A stretch of 5,122 nucleotides of DNA from an uncultured Campylobacteraceae bacterium (GTDB lineage: Bacteria; Campylobacterota; Campylobacteria; Campylobacterales; Arcobacteraceae). Under the pieces are notes generated by a model. It ran no database searches. It was not told the DNA's origin and saw only the letters and a list, made by a program, of their open reading frames with translations. The stretch lies in assembly GCA_913057765.1 (NCBI GenBank), contig CAJXPH010000207.1, positions 1 through 5,122 of the forward strand, read 5' to 3'. A program made the translations under genes and the position numbers. Shown here in pieces: positions 1 to 5,122 of this stretch. Position 1 is the stretch's first letter; each line of letters begins with the position of its first letter.

Positions 1-27
1 GGGCTCGGAGATGTGTATAAGAGACAG
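1..27. other. Nextera (Tn5) library adapter, i7/read-2 side
   Basis: These bases match the end of the Illumina Nextera read-2 transposase adapter: GGGCTCGG followed by the 19-bp Tn5 mosaic end (9-27). They are not part of the organism's genome. Genomic sequence starts at about 28. Any reading frame that begins in this stretch is an artefact. Confidence 0.98.
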
Positions 28-939
28 ATTTAAGGCAAGCCTCACATTTTTATTTTTAAGTTTTTTGTTTCCATTTACTAAATTAAAAAAGATTAAAAAG
101 TTATTTGTAGATTTCTTTATCACAAGTTTTGAATATTTTGACATTACAACATCAATTTTTTTATTAAAAGGAATAGGCGAAATATCTAATTTTCCCTCAT
201 AATTTATCACTTTATCTAAAGCTTCAGTCATATTAAGTTGAGTAAAAACTGTGACATTTTTTATTTTAGGATATCTAGAATCCCAATAATATGGATTTGC
301 TTCTAATTCTAGTTTATCTGTTTGTTTATCACCAACGGCATATCCGCTTTTTAAAATATATGGGCCCATACCATAAGGTCCTGGAACCTTGTTTGCTGAG
401 CCAGTTTGAGCACCTTTTGGCTCAAACATTTCTAGGTATTCATCTGTATAAAAATATATTCTTGCTAAGTCTAAAAAAAACATTTCATATTTCTGTTTTA
501 AAACTATTTTTATCTTATAATCATCTATTTTACTTATTTTATAATCTATTTTATCTATGTTTGTATATAAAAAAGGGCTCTTTTTAAAATATCTTAAATT
601 TCTTACTACATTATCAATTGTGAAATTAGTTCCATCTTGAAACTTTAGATTCTTTCTAATTTCAATAATATAAGTATACTCATCAATTCTTTTGTGAGAT
701 TTGGCAAGATCATAAACCCACCCTTTTTCATTATCATAAGATCTAATTAGACCGGAGTTTGTATTTTTTGCAATATAGGAATAAGGGATACTAGGTAAGA
801 ATATTTTTATATGTGATTTTGGATTTAAAGAAGGGGCAACAGTTAAAGAGGAATCATCCTCTCTAAAATTTATAGGTTCAAGTTCAGCTGCGACTAAATA
901 ACTTAGTCCTAAAAGTAAATAGAATATAAATCTAAACAA
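28..939 (-). CDS. Secreted family 5 solute-binding (SBP_bac_5) protein, 3' end missing; possible sensor partner of the adjacent response regulator
   Basis: This partial gene gives 304 codons and runs off the genomic end of the contig. It starts at TTG (937-939). An in-frame TAG lies four codons upstream and no other standard start precedes the signal sequence. An AGGG ribosome site sits 7 nt before the TTG. Residues 1-18 form a Sec signal peptide (MFRFIFYLLLGLSYLVAA, cleavage near 17-18, no lipobox cysteine). The mature part has SBP_bac_5 hallmarks in order: LKFQDGTNFTIDNVV (98-112), GMGPYILK (190-197), ANPYYW (214-219) and NVRLALN (298-304). Family members are usually about 500 residues, so roughly 60% of the domain is present. 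Known relatives bind peptides, nickel or other solutes for ABC transporters. Here the gene overlaps the response regulator by 8 bp, which suggests translational coupling and a sensory role. A transmembrane kinase module could follow off the contig, but none is visible. The alternative is an ordinary ABC transporter binding protein. The domain call is firm; the role is inferred. Confidence 0.87.
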
Positions 940-1618
940 GACGATACCCTATTCCCGACAAATTAAAAATTAAATCTGTTGGTAGTTTCTTTCGTAAATT
1001 TCTTACTAGTGAACGAAGTGCACTGTCTGTCATAATATCATCAGCCCAAACATATTCTTGTAACTCCTCATAAGTTACAACCCTATTTTGGTTCGAAATA
1101 AGTAATTCAAGAAAACTCATCTCTTTTTTATTTAATATAATTACCTCATCTTTATAAAGTAATTCTTTTCTATCATAATCATAAGAGTAGTTACTATCAA
1201 CTTCTAATATAGTAATATCATTAATTTTTAAAACATTTACACATTTTTTTAAAATATCAAAAAGTTCATCTAACTCTAGAGGTTTTACAATATATTTTTC
1301 CATGTGTAACTCTACGGCTTCAAGTAAATATTTTTTATCTGTATGGGCAGTAATCATTACAACAGGAGTACTTCTATCTTCTTTTCTTAATTTCTTTACA
1401 AATTCTATACCATCCATAATAGGCATATGAATATCACTTAATATAATATCTGGTTTCTTTTCTTTATAAATATCATATGCTTCTTGTCCGTTTGAAGCTT
1501 CATAAACATCTTTCATATAATATTTTAAAGAGTCAGTAATATTTTTTCTTATGCCCTCTTCATCTTCAGCATAAAGAATTGTCAGAGTTTTTAATTTTTC
1601 TAAAAACAGTTCTTTCAT
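932..1618 (-). CDS. OmpR/TorR-type two-component response regulator
   Basis: This is a cytoplasmic transcription factor of 228 residues, the usual length for the OmpR/PhoB family. The receiver domain (about 10-127) keeps all key residues: acidic pocket E18/D19, phospho-acceptor D62 in SDIHMP, T90 in ITAH, and K112 in KP with switch aromatic Y109. The C-terminal winged helix (about 140-228) has the family pattern, including LNKKEMSFLELLI, VVTYEELQEYVW, the recognition-helix region SALRSLVRNLRKKL, and the terminal GIGYRLV. The ATG start is supported by an AAGGAGA ribosome site (1624-1630) 5 nt upstream. It lies 55 bp after the cytochrome gene and overlaps the next gene by 8 bp. A good candidate promoter sits just before it, so it may be transcribed both with torA and independently. 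By position it is the likely regulator of the TMAO reductase genes, as TorR is in E. coli. No cognate kinase is visible in the window. Family assignment is certain; the target is inferred. Confidence 0.95.
   Translation of the reverse strand: MKELFLEKLKTLTILYAEDEEGIRKNITDSLKYYMKDVYEASNGQEAYDIYKEKKPDIILSDIHMPIMDGIEFVKKLRKEDRSTPVVMITAHTDKKYLLEAVELHMEKYIVKPLELDELFDILKKCVNVLKINDITILEVDSNYSYDYDRKELLYKDEVIILNKKEMSFLELLISNQNRVVTYEELQEYVWADDIMTDSALRSLVRNLRKKLPTDLIFNLSGIGYRLV
947..950 (-). promoter_or_regulatory. Ribosome binding site that fixes the TTG start of the binding-protein gene
   Basis: AGGG lies 7 nt upstream of the TTG at 937-939. It is embedded in the codons for the conserved GIGYR end of the response regulator. 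The in-frame TAG (949-951) rules out any upstream start, so this site together with the TTG gives the only start that keeps the signal peptide. Confidence 0.6.
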
Positions 1619-1641
1619 GACAATCTCCTTTCTACTATATT

Positions 1642-1670
1642 ATTATACTATTATGATAAAAGTATAACAA
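1642..1670 (-). promoter_or_regulatory. Candidate sigma-70 promoter of the response regulator gene
   Basis: Read on the minus strand there is TTGTTA (1665-1670), a 17-bp spacer, then a perfect TATAAT (1642-1647). This would start transcription near 1635, leaving a short leader that contains the AAGGAGA ribosome site and the ATG at 1618. The region is very AT-rich, so chance matches are possible, but hexamers, spacing and leader are all consistent. Confidence 0.55.
1643..1667. repeat. Inverted repeat overlapping the response regulator promoter
   Basis: TTATACT (1643-1649) and AGTATAA (1661-1667) are perfect 7-bp inverted copies separated by 11 bp. One arm overlaps the -10 element and the other the -35 element of the candidate promoter, which is a plausible place for a repressor or autoregulatory site. 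It is not a convincing terminator, because the stem is pure A/T apart from one G:C pair and no T-run follows on either strand. Confidence 0.4.
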
Positions 1671-1673
1671 ATC

Positions 1674-2231
1674 TTAGTGTTTAACTTTCACTAATCCATT
1701 AGATGCATTTGATTTTAAATATCTTAATAAATAACTATTCTCTTCATCATCAAGTTTTGCAAAACCTCTCATCGGTAACATTAAAGCTTCCCATTCAATC
1801 ATTGTATGATGACTTGGAGCTTGTGCTGCATGACATTGAGTACACATTTCAAAGAAAAACTCTTCATGTTCTTCCCAAACTTCTGCACCATTTTCAGTTA
1901 ATAACTCTTTTTCAATAGTTCCAACTAATTCAACTTCAGTACCTTTAATTGTAGTAGGTTTAAAACCTTCATCTAAAACAGCAATTAAAAGCTCTTTCTT
2001 TTCACTTGAATAAACGTTTGTTCCATCTAAAAAACCATGGATAGATACTTTAGTACTTGACCCCATGTCTTTTTTTACTTTAACTGGAACACCTAAAAAA
2101 ACTTTTGCTACTTTTCCATTATCAGCTTTTAGATTTCCATTTTGAAACACAAATAACTCTTGTGCATTTACTTGGGCAGTAAGCCCAAGTAAGAAAATAC
2201 TAAAAGCAATATTTTTTATTACTTTTAACAT
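1674..2231 (-). CDS. Periplasmic mono-haem cytochrome c, probable electron donor to the TorA-type reductase (Cj0265c-like, TorC C-terminal-domain-like)
   Basis: This 185-residue protein carries a Sec signal peptide (1-23, cleavage after VNA), so it acts in the periplasm. A single haem c site, CTQCH, lies at 130-134. The region after it (SHHTMIEW, then LMLPMRGF, then a final helix EENSYLLRYLK) resembles the C-terminal haem domain of enterobacterial TorC. M154 is the best candidate distal ligand and M151 the alternative. Residues 24-125 are a beta-rich region without haem motifs. The pentahaem NapC-like, membrane-anchored part of TorC is absent, so it cannot itself oxidise quinol and must be reduced by another complex. 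Gene order and size match the C. jejuni Cj0264c/Cj0265c pair, known to support TMAO and DMSO reduction, where a menaquinol-cytochrome c (bc1-type) route has been reported. The ATG is 2 bp after the torA stop, with AGGAG inside the torA 3' end, so translation is probably coupled. Haem class is certain; partner identity is strongly supported by context. Confidence 0.92.
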   Translation of the reverse strand: MLKVIKNIAFSIFLLGLTAQVNAQELFVFQNGNLKADNGKVAKVFLGVPVKVKKDMGSSTKVSIHGFLDGTNVYSSEKKELLIAVLDEGFKPTTIKGTEVELVGTIEKELLTENGAEVWEEHEEFFFEMCTQCHAAQAPSHHTMIEWEALMLPMRGFAKLDDEENSYLLRYLKSNASNGLVKVKH

Positions 2232-2233
2232 AA

Positions 2234-4642
2234 TTATGCTCCTATAATTACCGGTGGTTGATAAGCCATATTTGGTTTAACTGTACCAGCTTTTTTAATT
2301 GCTACAAGACAAGTATTTGCAGTCGTTGCTTGTGCCATAGAAGATGTTGGTCTTGACGAAGTTAATAAGTTAGCTTGTCCAGAATTACATCTTGTACCTT
2401 TTTTATTTGCATCTTCAGGAGAATACCAAGCACCCTCTTCAATTGCAACAACACCATCTCTAATTGTATTAGTTACAACAACACCAGCAAGTAAACTTCC
2501 TCTTTCATTATAAACCTCAACAACTTCACCATCTTTTACACCAAATTTCTTAGCATCATTTGGAGAAATTCTAATTGGCTCTCTACCTTGCACTTTATGT
2601 ACATTTTGTACCCAAGTGTTATCTAACTGAGAGTGAACTCTGTATGTTGGGTGTGGAGATACTAAGTGTAGTGGATATTTAGCTACAACTTCTTTATTTC
2701 CTAACCACTCTGCTGGCTCCATCCACATTGGGTGACCTTTAAAGTCTTTTAATTTAAATCCTGCAAATTTATCAGAGAAGATTTGAATTTTACCAGTCTC
2801 TGTTTTTAATGCATTTTTAACAGGGTCTTTTCTAAACGCTTCGTGTCTAACATATTTTCTAGCACTATCAGGAATATCATATTTAACAACACCTTTAGCC
2901 CAGAATTCTTTAAACGAAATTCCCATCTCTTTTTTAGCAGTTGATCTATTATATAATCTTTCAATCCATTCAATAGCTGTTCTACCTCTAGTGAATTTTT
3001 TCTCTTTACCAAATCTTTTTGCTAATTCTGCGAAGATTACATAATCATCTTTTGATTCATATCTAGCATCAACAACTTTTTTCATTGCAAAAATTCTATC
3101 TTGAGAATAAGACATACCTGAAGTAATATCATCTCTTTCCATAGTATTAGTTGCAGGGAAAACAATATCTGACATTTTAGCAGTTGGTGTCCACCATGGA
3201 TCAATTGTAATAATTGTATCTAGTGTTCTCATTGCACTAACTAATTCATTTACATCTGGTTGGTGACCAATAGGAGATGAACCAGTACATAACATTACGT
3301 CAACTTTTGGATATGTAACTTCACCACCTTTAAATTTAACAGTTTTACCAGGGTTATTAATTAAATCACTCATTCTTGATGCAGGGATATTAATATTAAC
3401 TTTATTTCCACCACCTTGAGACATTCCACCAACAGTAGTTTTACCAGAATTTGCATCACCACCACCTGCATAATGCATAGAGAAACCAAATCCTCCACCT
3501 GGAAGTCCGATTTGTCCAAGCATAGATGCTAAAGTAATTAATGTCCAGTCAACTTGCTCACCATGTTGAGCTCTTTGCATTGCCCAGTTACCAGCAATCA
3601 TTGTTCTATTTGAAACCATTGTTTCAGCAAGTTCTTTAATAGTTGCAGCTGGAACTTCAGTTAATTTTTCTGCCCATTTTGCAGTTTTAGCTACACCATC
3701 TGTTTTTCCTAATAAATATGGTAAGAATTTTTCAAAACCATAAGTATATTTATCAACAAATTTTTTATCATATTTTTTAGAAGTATATAAATGATGCATC
3801 ATTGCCATCATTAAAGCAACATCTGAACCTGGTCTAATTTTAATCCAGTCAGCTTTGAACTCTTGTGCAGATTTTGTATAAATAGGGTCAATCGAAATAA
3901 ATTTGATTCCTGCTTTTTTATACTCTTCATATGCATCAATATTTCTGTGATTTGGAACAGCCCAACCAATTCTATTAGTTTTATAAAGGTCAGCTCCCCA
4001 TAAAACCATAACTTTTGTATTTTTAATAATTTGTTCATGAGCAGTTTGAATAGAATAAACTTCCATATCTCCAACAATAACAGGGTTAGTAGGTCCTGCA
4101 GCACCATTTGAATACTCACCAGCAGTACCAACAGCACCACCAATTTGATTAAAGAATCTACCAGCCATTGCATTTGGTTTAAATGCACCTGGATGTGCCC
4201 AACCAGAGTAAGCTGAATTATAAAGTGCTTTATTTCCACCTTTTTTCTGTGCTTTTTTAATTGCATCCGCAGCTAAATCTAAAGCTTTATCCCATGAAAC
4301 TCTTACGAATTCTTCTTTACCTCTTAATTCGCCTTTACCTTTACCTTCTAAGTAAGATTTTCTTACAACAGGATATTTTACTCTTGAAGGAGTCATCATT
4401 CTGTCAGCTAAACCTTTTACCATAACAGTAGGATTTGCATCAGAATCTAATTGAGGTGTAATATCAACAATTTTACCATCTCTTACATGTGCATGGAATG
4501 GCCCAAAATGTGATGCATGAGGAATTTTTTCAGTTCGACTTGCAAATTCTTTTGCAACAACGCCACTTAAACTTCCACTTGCAGCAATAACAGCTGTTCC
4601 CGCTGCACCTTTTTTAAGAAAATCTCTTCTTGAATTATTCAT
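2234..4642 (-). CDS. torA: Periplasmic molybdopterin N-/S-oxide reductase, trimethylamine-N-oxide reductase TorA type
   Basis: This 802-residue terminal reductase is predicted to reduce TMAO (possibly DMSO or other oxides) in the periplasm using a bis-pterin-guanine-dinucleotide Mo cofactor. It has a textbook Tat signal (SRRDFLK at 4-10, hydrophobic run to about 27, cleavage after VVA, about 30), so it is exported folded with its cofactor. There is no N-terminal cysteine-rich Fe-S motif, as expected for the DMSO reductase/TorA/BisC branch. The likely Mo ligand is S178 in EYSNGAA. Other family blocks are VLWGADLYKTN (213-223), IDP (251-253), RPGSDVALM (270-278), MQRAQHGEQ (355-363), MLGQIGLPGGGFGF (374-387), DPWWTPTAK (481-489), HPTYRVHSQL (664-673) and a C-terminal pterin-binding domain (about 658-790). 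It has SGW at 146-148, like TorA, rather than the YGW of DMSO reductase and BisC. E. coli TorA is slightly longer (848). The start has AAAGGA (4649-4654) 6 nt upstream. No TorD chaperone gene is in the window. Exact substrate preference is not proven. Confidence 0.9.
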   Translation of the reverse strand: MNNSRRDFLKKGAAGTAVIAASGSLSGVVAKEFASRTEKIPHASHFGPFHAHVRDGKIVDITPQLDSDANPTVMVKGLADRMMTPSRVKYPVVRKSYLEGKGKGELRGKEEFVRVSWDKALDLAADAIKKAQKKGGNKALYNSAYSGWAHPGAFKPNAMAGRFFNQIGGAVGTAGEYSNGAAGPTNPVIVGDMEVYSIQTAHEQIIKNTKVMVLWGADLYKTNRIGWAVPNHRNIDAYEEYKKAGIKFISIDPIYTKSAQEFKADWIKIRPGSDVALMMAMMHHLYTSKKYDKKFVDKYTYGFEKFLPYLLGKTDGVAKTAKWAEKLTEVPAATIKELAETMVSNRTMIAGNWAMQRAQHGEQVDWTLITLASMLGQIGLPGGGFGFSMHYAGGGDANSGKTTVGGMSQGGGNKVNINIPASRMSDLINNPGKTVKFKGGEVTYPKVDVMLCTGSSPIGHQPDVNELVSAMRTLDTIITIDPWWTPTAKMSDIVFPATNTMERDDITSGMSYSQDRIFAMKKVVDARYESKDDYVIFAELAKRFGKEKKFTRGRTAIEWIERLYNRSTAKKEMGISFKEFWAKGVVKYDIPDSARKYVRHEAFRKDPVKNALKTETGKIQIFSDKFAGFKLKDFKGHPMWMEPAEWLGNKEVVAKYPLHLVSPHPTYRVHSQLDNTWVQNVHKVQGREPIRISPNDAKKFGVKDGEVVEVYNERGSLLAGVVVTNTIRDGVVAIEEGAWYSPEDANKKGTRCNSGQANLLTSSRPTSSMAQATTANTCLVAIKKAGTVKPNMAYQPPVIIGA

Positions 4643-4660
4643 TTTTTGTCCTTTTTAAAA

Positions 4661-4689
4661 CTTATAATGGAAGTCTAACAACAAATAAT
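4661..4689 (-). promoter_or_regulatory. Candidate torA promoter
   Basis: On the minus strand a TATAAG -10-like element (4661-4666) lies just upstream of the torA ribosome site. No good -35 hexamer exists at the right distance. The position instead carries ATTATT, inside the tandem repeat at 4683-4704. A weak -35 overlapped by a direct repeat is what an activator-dependent promoter would look like. The implied leader is only about 12 nt, and an alternative AT-rich -10 (TATATT, 4703-4708) lies further upstream, so the exact start is uncertain. Confidence 0.35.
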
Positions 4690-4704
4690 CGAAAAATAAT
4701 CGAA
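4683..4704. repeat. Perfect tandem 11-bp direct repeat upstream of torA; candidate response regulator binding site
   Basis: AAATAATCGAA occurs at 4683-4693 and again, immediately adjacent, at 4694-4704 (read toward torA, TTCGATTATTT twice). The 11-bp period places both copies on one helical face, typical of OmpR-family half-sites bound by a regulator dimer. It sits where the -35 element of torA should be. The repeat itself is directly visible. The binding role is inferred from spacing, position and the OmpR-type regulator encoded two genes downstream. Confidence 0.6.
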
Positions 4705-4716
4705 TATATGTAGATT

Positions 4717-4739
4717 TAATAAAAATAAAGCTTTTATTA
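4717..4739. repeat. AT-only inverted repeat in the torA/araC-type divergent intergenic region
   Basis: TAATAAAA (4717-4724) and TTTTATTA (4732-4739) are perfect 8-bp inverted copies around a 7-bp spacer containing AAGC. It lies between the two divergent genes, about 45 bp from the AraC-type start. It could be an operator, but an A/T-only repeat in such AT-rich DNA carries little information and may be chance. The rest of the 141-bp intergenic region (4643-4783) shows no further structure beyond the listed promoter and repeat candidates. Confidence 0.25.
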
Positions 4740-4746
4740 TGTAACT

Positions 4747-4752
4747 TATAAA
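4747..4752 (+). promoter_or_regulatory. Possible -10 element for the AraC-type regulator gene
   Basis: TATAAA lies 31 bp before the ATG at 4784. No recognisable -35 element precedes it, which is common for Campylobacterota housekeeping promoters but leaves the call weak in this A/T-rich stretch. Confidence 0.25.
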
Positions 4753-4783
4753 AAAGAGCTCAAAATAAAAGGCAAAATAATAA

Positions 4784-5069
4784 ATGAATAAAAGCATTTT
4801 AGACAATAGAAGTTTTATTAATAAAAAAGATGGGATACACGATACCCTTTTAAAAGATGTAAAAATTTTTAAAACAACTACATATGAACCCAAGAGTCCT
4901 TTAATATATGATGTATGTTTGATTTTAGTTTTACAAGGGAAAAAACTTGCAAACTTGGCAAGTAATACATTAACTTTTGATTGTGATAATTATTTAGTAG
5001 TACCTACAACACTTCCTTTAGAGTGTGAAACATATGCATCAAAAGAAGAACCTTTTGTATGTTTACTAA
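4784..5069 (+). CDS. AraC-family transcriptional regulator, N-terminal part only (AraC_N domain), 3' end missing
   Basis: The first 95 codons of a plus-strand gene are present before the library adapter begins at about 5070. The ATG is preceded by an in-frame TAA (4781-4783), so it is the first possible start. A weak AAAAGG ribosome site lies at 4767-4772, 11 nt upstream. Residues about 25-95 match the AraC_N type effector domain, with the characteristic CLILVLQGKK (45-54), then DNYLVVPTTLPLE (68-80), and KEEPFVCL (87-94). In this family such a domain is followed by a C-terminal double helix-turn-helix of about 100 residues, which must lie off the contig. The gene diverges from torA and shares its 141-bp upstream region, so it could influence torA, but AraC_N regulators also often control unrelated neighbouring oxidoreductases. 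The effector is unknown. Translation beyond 5069 is adapter and meaningless. Confidence 0.82.
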
Positions 5070-5122
5070 CTGTCTCTTATACACATCTGACGCTGCCGAC
5101 GAAGAGGATAGTGGAGATCTCG
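5070..5122. other. Nextera (Tn5) library adapter, i5/read-1 side with index
   Basis: This is the reverse complement of the Nextera read-1 adapter: mosaic end (5070-5088), GACGCTGCCGACGA (5089-5102), an 8-base index AGAGGATA (5103-5110) matching the reverse complement of the S503-type i5 index, then the start of the P5 primer region with one mismatch (GTGGAGATCTCG, expected GTGTAGATCTCG). It is artefact; genomic sequence ends at about 5069. Confidence 0.98.

Noticed and set aside
11..202. Plus-strand frame of 63 codons starting at position 11
   Set aside because: Its start codon and first residues (MCIRDR) are adapter sequence, and the rest is antisense to the solute-binding protein gene.
291..587. 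Plus-strand hydrophobic frame of 98 codons
   Set aside because: Antisense to the partial binding-protein gene, no ribosome site, low-complexity Leu/Phe/Tyr-rich product typical of reversed A/T-rich coding sequence.
1643..1667. Possible terminator after the cytochrome gene
   Set aside because: The stem is nearly all A/T with an 11-nt loop and no T-run, so it fits an operator/promoter dyad better than an intrinsic terminator.
1703..1918. Plus-strand frame of 71 codons
   Set aside because: Lies antisense inside the cytochrome gene, with no family motifs.
2806..3012. Minus-strand frame of 68 codons inside torA
   Set aside because: Out-of-frame shadow of torA with no ribosome site or motifs. 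The same applies to the 151-codon frame at 3811-4266.
4643..4783. E. coli-type Tor boxes (CTGTTCATAT) upstream of torA
   Set aside because: Only short partial matches such as CATAT were seen; no full or repeated copy.
4675..4893. Minus-strand frame of 72 codons resembling a small membrane protein
   Set aside because: Spans the torA upstream region and is antisense to the AraC-type start; its hydrophobicity reflects A/T-rich DNA and it lacks a ribosome site.
1..5122. Perfect 19-bp terminal inverted repeats (9-27 and 5070-5088) suggesting a composite transposon
   Set aside because: They are Tn5 mosaic ends joined to Illumina adapter and index sequence; no transposase is encoded.

Overview
The window is one contig of AT-rich bacterial DNA from a Campylobacterota member, most likely Arcobacter-like. 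The evidence is the low GC content, the codon use, and a gene pair matching the Campylobacter jejuni Cj0264c/Cj0265c TMAO/DMSO reductase module. Both ends are sequencing artefact. Positions 1-27 and 5070-5122 are Illumina Nextera (Tn5) adapter, so real sequence runs from about 28 to 5069 and the two outermost genes are cut.

Layout: four genes lie on the minus strand and are read from right to left. A TorA-type periplasmic molybdopterin N-/S-oxide reductase (2234-4642) comes first. Two bases after it comes a secreted mono-haem cytochrome c (1674-2231) that resembles only the C-terminal haem domain of TorC. After a 55-bp gap with its own candidate promoter comes an OmpR/TorR-type response regulator (932-1618). 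Overlapping its end by 8 bp is the 5' part of a secreted protein with a family 5 oligopeptide-type solute-binding domain (28-939, cut by the contig end, TTG start). To the right of torA, across a 141-bp divergent intergenic region, the first 95 codons of an AraC-family regulator with an AraC_N domain (4784-5069) read on the plus strand.

How the parts may work together: the cytochrome passes electrons in the periplasm to the reductase, allowing respiration on TMAO or related oxides. The response regulator is the natural candidate controller of torA. Its translationally coupled neighbour could be the periplasmic sensing half of the system, either as a separate binding protein or as the input domain of a kinase whose remainder lies off the contig. 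A perfect tandem 11-bp direct repeat upstream of torA has the spacing expected for an OmpR-family binding site. The sensor role and the operator role are inferences. The reductase, cytochrome, regulator and binding-protein family assignments rest on clear motifs. No tRNA, rRNA, CRISPR array or native mobile element was seen.
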